From positions 31,426-95,425 of the forward strand of contig JAACFB010000006.1 of NCBI GenBank assembly GCA_009937615.1: a DNA stretch of 64,000 bases. The letters run 5' to 3'. Origin of the DNA: Gammaproteobacteria bacterium (GTDB lineage Bacteria > Pseudomonadota > Gammaproteobacteria > Steroidobacterales > Woeseiaceae). Positions 51,776 through 62,570 of this stretch are shown here, piece after piece (position 1 is the stretch's first letter; each line of letters opens with the position of its first letter). The notes beneath the pieces were generated by a model. It ran no database searches and was not told the DNA's origin. It saw only the letters and a list, made by a program, of their open reading frames with translations. The position numbers and the translations under genes were made by a program.

Positions 51776-53131
51776 TTACTCCGCCGTCTCTCCGTGCAGC
51801 CTGTATATCAGCAGTGCGGCACGCTTGATCGCCAGCGGCATTGTCGCCAGGTCGAGACTCTCGTTGGGCGTGTGACCACCTTCTCCAACCGCCCCAAGCC
51901 CCGCGAGTGCATCGGTATACGGCGCCACAAACGAGATATCCGCCGCACCCCGTTTTATCGGGTCGAGCTCAGGCATCGGCCCGCGGCCCAGCGCGACGTT
52001 GATTTCGGACAGGACGGACTGCAGGCGCCGGTTGCCATCGGTCGGCGCCATCGAAGGATAGCCGTCCCGAAACTCGATCGATGCCGACGTGTGCGGCAGG
52101 TTTCGCTGCACGACGGCCCGCATCTTGTCGCGTGCCCGCTCGAGCTGTTCGTCCGAGATCGTGCGTATTCCGCCGGGCACGATGACCGTGCGCGGAATGA
52201 CGTTTGTCTTGCCGAAGGTGCTCCCTCTAAGCTGCTGCGTATCGTACTCGACATCCGTGCCGCCCTGGATCGTCCCGGCATTGAATGTCAGGTACTCCTC
52301 ACCGCGTACCTCCTCGTAGAACGCGTTCAGGATGCGAGCTGCCTCGAAGATTGCGCCGGCGCCCCTTTCCTCGCTGAAAATTCCCGACGAATGCGCCTGC
52401 TTTCCGGTTACGGTAAGAATCCAGTCACTTGAACTGCGGCGTGCGATCGTCGCCCAGTCGGCACCCTCCTCGGTTACCCCGGCCTCGAAACCCAGCGCGA
52501 CATCGGCCCATTTACCGGCTTCTACCAGGTCCCTGCGCGTGACCGCGAGCGGCGACCCGGGTTCCTCCTCGTCGCCGGTATAGGCTAGAACGACCGGCAG
52601 GTTGCCAAGCGCGCCAATGTGATCCAGTGCTTTGAGCGCGTACACCATGATCACGTTGCCGGACTTCATGTCTGTTACGCCGGGGCCATGGGCCACGTTG
52701 CCCTCGCGGCGATATGACTGGAACGCTTCATGGGCTTCAAACACCGTATCGAGATGCCCGATCAGCAGGAATTTCCTGCCCGTACCGTCTTTGCGGCCGA
52801 ACAAATGTCCTGCCCGATTCATCTCCGGCGGCAGCTCGATCCACTCGGTATCGAGGCCCAATGCATCGAGTTCGCGGCGCATCACCCGGCCAACCTCGCG
52901 AACGCCCTCGTGATTCATCGTGCCGCTGCCAATATTCACGGTCTCGGCCAGGAGCGCGTTCGCGTCCTCCGCGTGGACATCGATCCAATCGATCATGCGT
53001 TGTTCGGGGCCCGTGAATTCCGCTGAGACCGCGGCGCTCGCGAGAAGTGCGACGACGACCTGCAGCGTCTTAAGCAGGCGCCTGTTAAAGGTGGTGGTCT
53101 TCAAGATGCCGTGGAACCCGTATTTGCTCAA
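51776..53131 (-). CDS. M20 family metallopeptidase (carboxypeptidase G2-like), exported
   Basis: LLIGHLDTVFEAHEAFQSYRREGNVAHGPGVTDMKSGNVIMVYAL; YTGDEEEPGSPLA. Confidence 0.9.
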   Translation of the reverse strand: MSKYGFHGILKTTTFNRRLLKTLQVVVALLASAAVSAEFTGPEQRMIDWIDVHAEDANALLAETVNIGSGTMNHEGVREVGRVMRRELDALGLDTEWIELPPEMNRAGHLFGRKDGTGRKFLLIGHLDTVFEAHEAFQSYRREGNVAHGPGVTDMKSGNVIMVYALKALDHIGALGNLPVVLAYTGDEEEPGSPLAVTRRDLVEAGKWADVALGFEAGVTEEGADWATIARRSSSDWILTVTGKQAHSSGIFSEERGAGAIFEAARILNAFYEEVRGEEYLTFNAGTIQGGTDVEYDTQQLRGSTFGKTNVIPRTVIVPGGIRTISDEQLERARDKMRAVVQRNLPHTSASIEFRDGYPSMAPTDGNRRLQSVLSEINVALGRGPMPELDPIKRGAADISFVAPYTDALAGLGAVGEGGHTPNESLDLATMPLAIKRAALLIYRLHGETAE

Positions 53132-54860
53132 TCATATGCTGAATCCGATCCGGCGGAGGCGCGGTCGAGTAGCTGACTGCGATAGCAACGATAAAGTTCA
53201 GCGCCATGCCGATGACGCCGATGCCCTCGGGTGAGATGCCGAACAGCCAGTGCTCTGCGACATTATCGCCCCAGGGCGCGCCGGCCCATTTCAGGAACAG
53301 GCCTTTGAAATATTCGATATAGCCGTACGTGAACAGCAGCCCGGTCAGCATGCCCGCGATGGCGCCCTGCTTGTTGACGCGCTTGAAGAAAATACCGAGC
53401 AGGATAACGGGGAACAGCGATGCCGCGGCAAGCCCGAAAGCGAAGGCCACGACCTGCGCGACCCAGCCCGGCGGATCGAAACCCAGGTAACCCGCAATCA
53501 TGATCGCGAAAGCCGCTGCGATTCGCCCGGCCATCAGCTCGCGCCGCTCGGATATCGACGGCAGAAATATGCCCTTGATCAGGTCGTGCGAGATCGCGGC
53601 CGAGATAACGAGCAGCAGGCCGGCCGCGGTCGACAAGGCAGCCGCTATGCCGCCCGCGGCGACGAGCGCAATAACCCAATCGGGCAAGCCGGCAATCTCC
53701 GGATTGGCCAGCACCATGATGTCGCGGTCAACACTGAGCTCATTGCCCTGCCAGCCATAATCCTTGGCCCGCGCCGCAAATTCGGGATTGGCATCGTTGT
53801 AATACTGGATGCGGCCGTCCGCATTCTTGTCTTCGTAACGCACAAGGCCGGTCTGCTGCCAGGTTTCGAACCAGTCGGGCCGGTCTTCGTACAGGAGATT
53901 ACCGTCAACGGCGCCGATTTCGCCCGGCTGCATCGTATTAATCAAGTTATAGCGGGCCATCGAGCCTACCGCAGGGGCCGTCGTGTAAAGGATCGCGATA
54001 AAAAACAGCGCATACCCGGCCGACACGCGCGCGTCACGAACCTTCGGCACGGTGAAGAATCGCACGATGACGTGCGGCAGGCCGGCTGTGCCGACCATCA
54101 GCGCCAACGTGATGCAAAACACGTCGATCCGGCTCTTCGTGCCCGACGTGTACTGCGTGAAACCCAGTGCTGTCACGATGTCGTCAAGCTTGTCGAGCAG
54201 CGCTGTACCGGTACCGGCAATTTCGCTGCCGAAAGCCAGCTGCGGGATCGGATTTGCCGTGATCTGGATCGCGATAAAAATCGCCGGAACCGTGTAGGCG
54301 AAGATCAGCACGCAGTACTGCGCAACCTGCGTGTAGGTGATGCCCTTCATGCCGCCGAGGACCGCGTAGACAAAGACAACGCCCATGCCGATCAGCAGCC
54401 CAACCGTCACGTCGACCTCGAGGAACCGGGAAAAAACGATCCCGACGCCGCGCATCTGGCCAGCGACATAGGTGAACGAGATGAAGATCAGGCAAATGAC
54501 TGCAACGATACGTGCCGTGCGCGAGTAGTAACGCTCGGCGATGAACTCCGGCACCGTAAACTTGCCGAACTTGCGCAGGTAGGGCGCCAGCAACAGCGCG
54601 AGCAGCACGTACCCGCCCGTCCAGCCCATCAGGTAGACCGAGCCGTCGTAGCCGAGAAATGCGATCAGGCCGGCCATCGAAATGAACGAAGCGGCGCTCA
54701 TCCAGTCGGCCGCGGTTGCCATGCCGTTGGCGATCGGGGAGACCCCTTTGCCGGCGATATAGAAGTCGCCCGTATTGTGCGCCCGCGACCAGATCGCAAT
54801 GCCGATGTACAGCACAAAACTGAGTCCCACTACGATATACGTCAGAACCTGCAGACTCAC
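53085..54860 (-). CDS. Sodium:solute symporter family protein
   Basis: GKGVSPIANGMATAADWMSAASFISMAGLIAFLGYDGSVYLMGWTGGYVLLALLLAPYLRKFGKFTVPEFIAERYYSR. Confidence 0.93.
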   Translation of the reverse strand: MSLQVLTYIVVGLSFVLYIGIAIWSRAHNTGDFYIAGKGVSPIANGMATAADWMSAASFISMAGLIAFLGYDGSVYLMGWTGGYVLLALLLAPYLRKFGKFTVPEFIAERYYSRTARIVAVICLIFISFTYVAGQMRGVGIVFSRFLEVDVTVGLLIGMGVVFVYAVLGGMKGITYTQVAQYCVLIFAYTVPAIFIAIQITANPIPQLAFGSEIAGTGTALLDKLDDIVTALGFTQYTSGTKSRIDVFCITLALMVGTAGLPHVIVRFFTVPKVRDARVSAGYALFFIAILYTTAPAVGSMARYNLINTMQPGEIGAVDGNLLYEDRPDWFETWQQTGLVRYEDKNADGRIQYYNDANPEFAARAKDYGWQGNELSVDRDIMVLANPEIAGLPDWVIALVAAGGIAAALSTAAGLLLVISAAISHDLIKGIFLPSISERRELMAGRIAAAFAIMIAGYLGFDPPGWVAQVVAFAFGLAAASLFPVILLGIFFKRVNKQGAIAGMLTGLLFTYGYIEYFKGLFLKWAGAPWGDNVAEHWLFGISPEGIGVIGMALNFIVAIAVSYSTAPPPDRIQHMIEQIRVPRHLEDHHL

Positions 54861-54869
54861 TTTGGCACC

Positions 54870-55127
54870 TTAATCTTCGTGCACATCAAACTTCCGGTCG
54901 ATGCGATTCATGCGCCACGCATAGAAGAAGATCAGGGCGACGAAAACATAGATCGATCCCTGCTGGGCAAACCAGAACCCGAGTTGGAAACCTCCGATCC
55001 GGATCCTGTTCAACTGCTCGACGAACAGCACGCCGAAGCCGTAGGAACACACAAACCAGATGCAAAGGCAGGCGGCCACCAGCCGCAGATTTGCGCGCCA
55101 GTAAGCCATGCGATTTTCAAGATGCAT
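54870..55127 (-). CDS. DUF4212 small symporter subunit
   Basis: MHLENRMAYWRANLRLVAACLCIWFVCSYGFGVLFVEQLNRIRIGGFQLGFWFAQQGSIYVFVALIFFYAWRMNRIDRKF; upstream of SSS gene. Confidence 0.9.
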   Translation of the reverse strand: MHLENRMAYWRANLRLVAACLCIWFVCSYGFGVLFVEQLNRIRIGGFQLGFWFAQQGSIYVFVALIFFYAWRMNRIDRKFDVHED

Positions 55128-55207
55128 GCGGACCCCGACCGTTGTTCTTGTAGGTCGTGAATGTAGCAAAGCATAATGGATTTATCAGTAACCAATTTCC
55201 CGTCGCG

Positions 55208-56098
55208 ATGATTCCTAACGATTACCCCGCCAAACAATTTGTTGACGTGCATGGAAAACGCCTGGCCTACGTAGAAATGGGTGAAGGTAGCCCGATCGTA
55301 TTCCAGCACGGCAACCCGACCTCCTCGTTCCTTTGGCGCAAAATCATGCCGGCGCTGTCTGCGCATGGACGCTGTATCGCCGTCGACCTGGTCGGCATGG
55401 GCGACTCGGATAAACTCGATCATCCGGGACCAGACAGCTACCGCTACGTCGACCATCGTGACTTCCTGTTCGCTGCATGGAAAGAACTCGGCGTTGATGA
55501 AAACGTTATTCTCGTCGTTCACGACTGGGGTTCGGCCCTGGGTTTCGACTGGGCTTGTCAACACCCGGACAAGGTGCGCGGCATCGCCTACATGGAGGCC
55601 ATCGTCAAGCCAGTCAGCTGGGACGACTGGCCCGAGGAAGCGCGAGGCATATTCCAGGCGTTTCGATCAGACGCCGGCGAAGAACTGGTGCTGGAAAGAA
55701 ACCTCTTTGTCGAGCGCGTCCTGCCGGGATCAATCCTGCGAAAGCTGTCGGACGCCGAGATGGCTGAATACCGCCGACCGTTCCAGTATCCAGGCGAGGA
55801 CCGCCGGCCCACGCTGACGTGGCCCCGGCAAATTCCGATCGATGGCGAACCCGCGGACGTCCATGACATCGTCACGGCATACGCAGACTGGCTGACAGTG
55901 ACGGAACTGCCGAAGCTGTTCATCAATGCCGATCCAGGTGCAATCCTGACAGGCCCGCAGCGGGATTTCTGCCGCGGCTTTGCCAATCAGACCGAGGTTA
56001 CGGTCAGGGGCAGCCATTTCGTTCAGGAGGATTCACCCCGCGAGATCGCGACTGCGATCGTCGAATGGTTGCGCGCGCTGCAGGCGTCTTCAAAGTGA
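55208..56098 (+). CDS. Haloalkane dehalogenase (alpha/beta hydrolase)
   Basis: [31 protein letters not shown] (Asp nucleophile), [30 protein letters not shown]. Confidence 0.9.
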   Translation: MIPNDYPAKQFVDVHGKRLAYVEMGEGSPIVFQHGNPTSSFLWRKIMPALSAHGRCIAVDLVGMGDSDKLDHPGPDSYRYVDHRDFLFAAWKELGVDENVILVVHDWGSALGFDWACQHPDKVRGIAYMEAIVKPVSWDDWPEEARGIFQAFRSDAGEELVLERNLFVERVLPGSILRKLSDAEMAEYRRPFQYPGEDRRPTLTWPRQIPIDGEPADVHDIVTAYADWLTVTELPKLFINADPGAILTGPQRDFCRGFANQTEVTVRGSHFVQEDSPREIATAIVEWLRALQASSK

Positions 56099-56114
56099 AC
56101 TCTGTAAACAGGCA

Positions 56115-56149
56115 CAAAAAAACGGCTTCTTTCGAAGCCGCTTTTTTTC
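56115..56149 (+). terminator. Rho-independent terminator
   Basis: AAAAAAA-CGGCTTC-TTTC-GAAGCCG-CTTTTTTT: perfect 7-bp stem (56123-56129/56134-56140) with T-run, 24 bp after the dehalogenase stop. Confidence 0.9.
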
Positions 56150-56380
56150 CTGCGTCAGGACAATGTCCTGGCCCCCTGATCCCCCGCCAAGCCGTACCTG
56201 AAGGTTTACTGCAACCGCTACGTAAGCTGTTTGTTGTTAACAGACTACGTTCTGCCTAGGCAAAAGGTCGCAGAAAAACCACTGGGTGTCAAACTTTTAA
56301 ATCAGCTAACTAGGGATCCTGAGAGGCTTTAATAGTATTTGTTGCCTCAACGCAACATTATGTCCACGGGTCCGTGCTGC

Positions 56381-57223
56381 TTATACGGCGCCAACAGGGT
56401 TTTCGAGTCGGCCGACACCTTCGACATTCACGCTGACCCGGTCGCCGTCCCTGAGCCATACCGGCGGCTTGCGGGCCGCACCGACGCCCCCGGGGGTGCC
56501 CGTTGCAATCACGTCGCCCGGCAGCAACTCGGTAAAGGTCGAGCAGTACTCGATCAGCGCCGGGATATCGAATATCAGCTCATCAAGGCAACCTGACTGC
56601 ATCACGACGCCGTTGACGGTCGTTTCCAGCTTGAGCTGCGCCGCGTCGGGCACTTCGTCGCGGGTGACGAGATACGGTCCCATCGAACCGCTGCGGTCGA
56701 AGTTTTTACCGGGAGTAAACTGTGACGTGTGGTTCTGCCAGTCTCGCGCGGAACCGTCCATGAAGCAGCAGTAGCCGGCGATGACGTCATCGGCCGCGCT
56801 TCGCGGAACGTTACGCGCCCGGCGACCGATGACGACGGCAAGCTCCCCCTCGAAGTCATATTTTTCCGATGCCGCAGGCCGTATGAGGGGCTGGCGGTGA
56901 CCCACCTGGCTGCCCGGGAATCGCACGAAGATCATCGGCCAATTGGGCATTTCGCGCCCCATCTCTTCGACATGCGGCCGATAATTTATGCCGACACACA
57001 GGACCTTGTCAGGGTTTGGAATCGTGGGCAAAAACTCCAGCTGGGCTGAAGATAGCGCTACTCCGCCTTCATCGGAAGCGAGCAGCGCCAGCGCATCCCC
57101 GTCGAGGACCGCGCGCAGATCCGGAAATTGCTGCCGCAAGGCGTCACTGGCCTCGATCACGCTGTCACCACTGACAACGCCATACGATTGCCTCTCTCCG
57201 ATCCTGAAACTTGCTATCTGCAC
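56381..57223 (-). CDS. Fumarylacetoacetate hydrolase family protein
   Basis: KVLCVGINYRPHVEEMGREMPNWPMIFVRFPGSQVGHRQPLIRPAASEKYDFEGELAVVIGRRARNV. GTG start at 57223 preferred to ORF start 57280. Confidence 0.9.
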   Translation of the reverse strand: MQIASFRIGERQSYGVVSGDSVIEASDALRQQFPDLRAVLDGDALALLASDEGGVALSSAQLEFLPTIPNPDKVLCVGINYRPHVEEMGREMPNWPMIFVRFPGSQVGHRQPLIRPAASEKYDFEGELAVVIGRRARNVPRSAADDVIAGYCCFMDGSARDWQNHTSQFTPGKNFDRSGSMGPYLVTRDEVPDAAQLKLETTVNGVVMQSGCLDELIFDIPALIEYCSTFTELLPGDVIATGTPGGVGAARKPPVWLRDGDRVSVNVEGVGRLENPVGAV

Positions 57224-57282
57224 AATGTTCTCTCCGTTAAACTGGTCCCTACCTGCACCTGTCCGGATTTTCGCAACCAACG

Positions 57283-58605
57283 ATGGACGCGGACCGCCGT
57301 AATCGCATATTGGGCCTGGGGCTGCCGATTATCGGTGGCATGGTATCGCAAAACCTGCTGAACATCGTCGATACGGCGATGGTCGGTTTTCTTGGCGACC
57401 CGGCCCTGGCGGCGGTGGGGCTTGGCGGCTTCGTCGTGTTCATGTGCCAGGCGCTGATCCTCGGCATCTCGACCGGCGTGCAGTCCACCGCTGCGCGCCG
57501 CAAGGGCGAAGGCCGCTCCGACCGCGCCGCAGCAATACTGAACACCGCGCTCGTGCTGGTGCTGATCGTTGCACCGCTGCTGTCGATCGTCCTGATCCAG
57601 CTGGCGGGGCCCGTGTATCCCTATCTGAACGCGGACCCGGCGGTTATCGAACGCGGCGTTCCGTATCTCGAATGGCGGCTTGGCGCTATTGTTTTCGTCG
57701 GGATGAACTTCGCATTCCGTGGCTACTGGAACGCGCTCGACCTCTCACGCCTTTACATGAAAACGCTGATTATCATGCACGGCTGCAATATCGTCCTGAA
57801 CTACGCACTGATCTTCGGCAATTTCGGCGCACCCGAGCTCGGCGTTACCGGCGCCGGCATGGCCAGCGCGATATCGATGGCAATCGGCACCGCGGTCTAC
57901 TTCGTACTCGGATTCCGGCACATAAGGACAGACGGGTTCCTGCGCTGCATGGCGACGCGGGCCGAGACGCGCTCTCTCGTCAGGATCACGATTCCGGCAG
58001 GTTTCCAGCAGCTGTTTTTCGCGGCCGGGCTGGTCGCAATGTTCTGGATCATAGGGCGCATCGGCACGCCGGAGCTGGCCGCTGCGAACGTCCTGGTTAC
58101 GGTCCTGCTGTTCGCTATCCTGCCGGGCCTCGGCCTCGGGCTGGCCTGTGCGACCCTCGTGGGCCAGGCGCTCGGCAGGCGCGAACCCGATGACGCTTAC
58201 CGCTGGGCCTGGGACGTTGCCAAGATCACGGTCGCGCTGCTGACCGCCCTGGGACTGCCGATGTGGCTCGTGCCCGACCTCGTGTCGTCAATCTTCATTC
58301 ACGAGGACTCGACTCGTGAACTCGCCCGCTGGCCCATGCGCATCATGGGCCTGACGATGCCGATAGAAGCCGTCGGCTTTGCGTTCATGCACGGTCTGCT
58401 CGGTGCCGGCGACGCACGGCGGGTCATGATCATCAGCATCGGCACGCAGTGGCTGTTGTTCCTCCCGCTGGCCTATGTGCTCGGCCCGCTGCTCGGCTTC
58501 GGACTGCTGGGTGTCTGGCTGTGGCAAGGACTGACGCGGGCCCTCCAGTCCCTGCTGTTTTTCCTCAAGTGGCGGGGCCGAAAGTGGCAGCAGATTAAAG
58601 TCTAG
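57283..58605 (+). CDS. MATE family efflux transporter
   Basis: LGLPIIGGMVSQNLLNIVDTAMVGFLGDPALAAVGLGGFVVFMCQALILGISTGVQSTAARR. Confidence 0.92.
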   Translation: MDADRRNRILGLGLPIIGGMVSQNLLNIVDTAMVGFLGDPALAAVGLGGFVVFMCQALILGISTGVQSTAARRKGEGRSDRAAAILNTALVLVLIVAPLLSIVLIQLAGPVYPYLNADPAVIERGVPYLEWRLGAIVFVGMNFAFRGYWNALDLSRLYMKTLIIMHGCNIVLNYALIFGNFGAPELGVTGAGMASAISMAIGTAVYFVLGFRHIRTDGFLRCMATRAETRSLVRITIPAGFQQLFFAAGLVAMFWIIGRIGTPELAAANVLVTVLLFAILPGLGLGLACATLVGQALGRREPDDAYRWAWDVAKITVALLTALGLPMWLVPDLVSSIFIHEDSTRELARWPMRIMGLTMPIEAVGFAFMHGLLGAGDARRVMIISIGTQWLLFLPLAYVLGPLLGFGLLGVWLWQGLTRALQSLLFFLKWRGRKWQQIKV

Positions 58606-58632
58606 CCCGGACCCGCTACCGACGGTACGCGC

Positions 58633-61581
58633 TCAGTTGAATACATCGCTTGCCCTGACGGTGCGGACCTTGTCACCGGCGATCTTGAGCGGCAGCTCGG
58701 CAATGATTTTGTCTTCGTCGAGTATCGCCTGCGGCAGTTCTGCATCGTAGGTCATCGGTGACGGCCGTCCGCTGACGAGCCGCTCGCGAAGATCCTCGGC
58801 ATCACGCGTGACGAATACGTACTGCATGGTGTCCGTGCTCAGGTTTTCTCGGATCGCCCGGTTCACGTCGTCGAGCGTCAGCTTGCCGAGCCTGTCGCGA
58901 ACATAATCCGAAAAATCACCGATCCCGTAATACTGCCCATCCAGGGCATAGCCCAGCTGCCGCGACTGACCGTCGGTCAGCAGGCTCACGAATTTTTCAA
59001 GGTACCTTCGTGTCGCTTCAAAGTCCGTTTCGCTCATTCCCCCATCGATGAGCCTGTTGAGTTCGTAGACGGCGGCGCGGGTCGCGAAATGCGCGTCGTT
59101 GTTGCTGCGAACAGGACGGATCCAGACCTGGAAGATTTGCTGCTGGCGGCCCAGGTTGGTGGGTGGCTTGTTCAGGAACATCCCGTTCGGAAAGTACTCG
59201 AGGTACGCATAGTCGCCGTAATTCATGCCGCGCTCCGCGCGAATGCGCTGGAACAGGCGACCGTTCATGGTGCGGTGCTCGCCAAGGTAGGAACGCGCAA
59301 GCCATAACGCCACCCAATCAGGATCGCCGCGGCGAAGCCCGATCGGAAACCCGAAAGACACGGCAACGCCGGGCGTCTCCTTCTCAATCAGGACAGCCTC
59401 CCCACTCTCCGGCGATGGCGCAGCCGGAAGTTCGAGCTCGGCGCGTTCGCCGGGCCCGAGTTTTTGCAGGTCAGCACCGATCATCCTGGCAAACGACTCG
59501 GGATAACCGCCCGCCAATCCGACCGTTAGGTTGGCGATCGTGTAGTAGCGACGATAGAACGCTTTGACGTCGTCGAGCGTTATCGACTCGATGTCGCCGA
59601 GAGCCCCCAGGTTCAATGAACCGTAAGGATGATTTTCGCCGTAAATCGAAACATAGAGATATTCCTTGCCAAGCTCCTCGTCGTTGTTGCCAACCAGGTC
59701 CGTGCGAATCGCGTTGACCAACTGGGTCTTGATACGCCTGAAGTCGTCCTCGGACCAGGCCGGGAACAGGAGTTGCCCTCGCACGAGCGAGTACCAGGTC
59801 TCGAGATTGTCCTTGTGAACCTGGCCGGACAGCCGCGTCATTTCCTTGTCGACCCGGGCGTCGAAGCCGGAAGCTATCGGGTACATGGCCGCATTGATCC
59901 CGTCGATCGGCATGGCTTCCGAACCTCCGTCAGTCACCATGGCTGCGGTCAGGGTCGCCAGGCCCTTCTTGCCTTCGGGATCAAACCCGGCGCCGACATG
60001 GACAAGGACCGTCACATCCACCAGCGGCGAAGACGCCAAGGGCTGCGCAATAAACTCGACCGGCACAACGTCTGCTAGCGCTACGTCGGGAGCTGGCAAA
60101 GTCACTGCGTCGGGACCTGGCGCCGCTGCCCTGCTCGACTCGGCCATGCCGGCCGCGGCAACGAGTGCGTCAATCGATGTCATGCCGTCGATACCCGGCA
60201 TCGATGCATCACTGGACAAGGTGAGCGTCACGCGTGAACTGTCGATGAAGTACTCGTTCGCGTAATAGCGAATGTCCTCGGCTGACAGCGAATCGTACGT
60301 CCGGTAAGTGTCGTTGATGGTTTCCGGCGTGCGGAAAAAATGCACAAAGCGCGCCAATACGTCGCCGATAGCGGCCGAATTATCCAGCTGAGCCGTAAAT
60401 CCGTAGCGCAGTCGCGACTTGGTCTCGTCAACCGTTTCCTGATCCACGAGCCGGGTGCGCGCTTCGACCAGCGTATGGTTGATGGCATCGCGAACCGCCG
60501 CCGCATGCTCGGCGCTCGTCAGGCGCACGTAAATTATCACCATTGCCGGATCTTTTTGATTCGGAAAATGATGCAGGAGCATGTCGGCCCATTGCTCCTC
60601 AATCACAACTCGCTCGTAAAGATCCGAGGACTCGGACAAGTAGATCGACGACAACAGGTCCAGGGCCGGCATGTCTTTCTCGGCAGGTCGATACGCCGGG
60701 CCCCGAAAGGCCATGACGAGCCAGGGCTGCGTCGGGCTTTCCCATCGGATGTGGTCGTACTTAGGCCCGTCCAGCGGCGGCTCGACGGGCACGTCGATCT
60801 CATAGTCACCGCGTTTCCAGTCGCCCCAATACCTGTTGACGAGCTTGAAAGCAGCTTCGGGGTCGACATCGCCAACGATAATGACGACGCTTTTCTCTGG
60901 CCGGTACCAGCGATCGAAAAACACTCGCGAATACTCGAGCTGATCGGGCATTGCGTCGATATCCTCGACGAAACCCATGACAGTGTGCTTGTAAGTGTGT
61001 TCGGAATACATCAAATCGCTGATGCGCTCCTCCCACGTCGCGATCGGATTCGCGTGATTTTTCAGGTATTCACCTTTGACCGCCAGCGCCTCGGTCCGAA
61101 AGACATCTTCGCTGTAACTGAGATTCTTGAACCGGTCAGCCTCGAGTTCGATCACCGTTTCGAGATCATCCTTGATAAACGTGATGTGATAATTCGTATA
61201 GTCATCGTCCGTGTAGGCGCCATAGTCAGCACCTATTTGCTTGAGAGTGCGGTTATACACCTCGGCGGAATAATTTTTCGTGCCACGGAACATCATGTGT
61301 TCGAAAAAGTGAGCGAATCCTGTTTTTCCCGGCTCGATTTCGTTCCTCGAGCCCGTTTGCACGGGTATCTGCATCGTAACTATGTCGGGATAGTCGGTTG
61401 GAACCACGATCACCCTGAGCCCATTATCGAGATCGCGCATCAGGTAGGGCATGTCGAAAATCTTGGTGTTCTCCATATCGCCTCGGTTAGCCTCGTCAGC
61501 CTTGGGTTCGGAAGAATCATACGGATCGTTACAGGCCATGATAAACAGCACCAGCAAAATTAGTGTCGTGAGTCTCGTCAT
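58633..61581 (-). CDS. M16 (pitrilysin-type) zinc metallopeptidase, predicted lipoprotein
   Basis: Start at MTRLTTLILLVLFIMAC (lipobox); HFFEH in GKTGFAHFFEHMMFRGTKNYSAE; two M16 halves. Confidence 0.92.
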   Translation of the reverse strand: MTRLTTLILLVLFIMACNDPYDSSEPKADEANRGDMENTKIFDMPYLMRDLDNGLRVIVVPTDYPDIVTMQIPVQTGSRNEIEPGKTGFAHFFEHMMFRGTKNYSAEVYNRTLKQIGADYGAYTDDDYTNYHITFIKDDLETVIELEADRFKNLSYSEDVFRTEALAVKGEYLKNHANPIATWEERISDLMYSEHTYKHTVMGFVEDIDAMPDQLEYSRVFFDRWYRPEKSVVIIVGDVDPEAAFKLVNRYWGDWKRGDYEIDVPVEPPLDGPKYDHIRWESPTQPWLVMAFRGPAYRPAEKDMPALDLLSSIYLSESSDLYERVVIEEQWADMLLHHFPNQKDPAMVIIYVRLTSAEHAAAVRDAINHTLVEARTRLVDQETVDETKSRLRYGFTAQLDNSAAIGDVLARFVHFFRTPETINDTYRTYDSLSAEDIRYYANEYFIDSSRVTLTLSSDASMPGIDGMTSIDALVAAAGMAESSRAAAPGPDAVTLPAPDVALADVVPVEFIAQPLASSPLVDVTVLVHVGAGFDPEGKKGLATLTAAMVTDGGSEAMPIDGINAAMYPIASGFDARVDKEMTRLSGQVHKDNLETWYSLVRGQLLFPAWSEDDFRRIKTQLVNAIRTDLVGNNDEELGKEYLYVSIYGENHPYGSLNLGALGDIESITLDDVKAFYRRYYTIANLTVGLAGGYPESFARMIGADLQKLGPGERAELELPAAPSPESGEAVLIEKETPGVAVSFGFPIGLRRGDPDWVALWLARSYLGEHRTMNGRLFQRIRAERGMNYGDYAYLEYFPNGMFLNKPPTNLGRQQQIFQVWIRPVRSNNDAHFATRAAVYELNRLIDGGMSETDFEATRRYLEKFVSLLTDGQSRQLGYALDGQYYGIGDFSDYVRDRLGKLTLDDVNRAIRENLSTDTMQYVFVTRDAEDLRERLVSGRPSPMTYDAELPQAILDEDKIIAELPLKIAGDKVRTVRASDVFN

Positions 61582-61778
61582 TACTACATTTCCAAAAGCG
61601 TGACCCCGCGTTCGAGTCGCAAGGCCGGTACTCAGCGTAGTCACTGCAGCCGGTCGGTGCATGACTTCCGTCAAGAAACCGGGAAAAATCTTCAAAAAAA
61701 TGCCATTTATGGCGTCCCGATGCGGATTTTCTGATCCATCCCCTGCGCAGGTATGATGTACGCGGGAGGAACGAAGCC

Positions 61779-62570
61779 ATGATCATCGAACAAGTCTGGA
61801 CCGGAAACGCCTACCGCAATTTCAATTACCTGGTCGTCTGTCCCGAGAGCGGCGACGCGCTGGCGATCGACCCGCTCGATTACCCGAAATGCCTGGCCGT
61901 GGCGAACGAGCGCGGCTGGAGCATTTCACAGATTCTCAATACTCACGAACACGGCGATCATATCGGCGGCAACACGGGCATGGTCAAAGCTACGGGCGCG
62001 AAAATCATTGCGCACAAAAATGCCGGCCGCCGAATTGCCAATATGGATAGAGGCGTTGGCGCCGGCGACATTGTCACTGTTGGCAAGACAGTCGAGCTCG
62101 AATGCCTGGACACGCCCGGACATACCATGAGCCATGTCTGCGTGCTATCGCACACGGATCATCCGGCCCTGTTCAGCGGCGACACCCTGTTTAACGCGGG
62201 TGCCGGTAACTGTCACAACGGCGGCCACCCAGACGAGCTGTATGAAACGTTTCATAAGCAGCTCGAAAGGCTGCCGGACGGGACGCGGATATACCCGGGT
62301 CACGATTACCTGATCAACAACCTGCGCTTCACGCTGGACAGGGAGCCCGACAATGAAGTGGCACAGCGCATGCTCGAAGATTACGCGGATCAGGACCCCG
62401 ACGACGCGCTGGTCACAACGCTCGCCCAGGAGCGAGAGATCAATACCTTTTTCCGGCTGGACAGCCCGACAGTCATTGCCCGCCTTCGGGAGCAGTTTCC
62501 GGACATCGGCGACAGCCCTGCCCCGCGCACGGTATTTCTGAAACTGCGAGAGCTTCGCAATTCGTGGTAG
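61779..62570 (+). CDS. gloB: Hydroxyacylglutathione hydrolase / MBL-fold hydrolase
   Basis: ILNTHEHGDHIGGNTGMVKATGAKIIAHKN; DTPGHTMSHVCVL; LFSGDTLFNAGAGNCHNGGHPDELYETFHKQLERLPDGTRIYPGHDYL. Confidence 0.88.
   Translation: MIIEQVWTGNAYRNFNYLVVCPESGDALAIDPLDYPKCLAVANERGWSISQILNTHEHGDHIGGNTGMVKATGAKIIAHKNAGRRIANMDRGVGAGDIVTVGKTVELECLDTPGHTMSHVCVLSHTDHPALFSGDTLFNAGAGNCHNGGHPDELYETFHKQLERLPDGTRIYPGHDYLINNLRFTLDREPDNEVAQRMLEDYADQDPDDALVTTLAQEREINTFFRLDSPTVIARLREQFPDIGDSPAPRTVFLKLRELRNSW

Noticed and set aside
53250-55160. 636-aa plus-strand ORF
   Set aside because: Fully antisense to the clear sodium:solute symporter and DUF4212 genes; Arg/His/Asp-rich shadow ORF typical of GC-rich DNA.
60340-61563. 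407-aa plus-strand ORF
   Set aside because: Antisense to the M16 peptidase; no recognisable protein family pattern.
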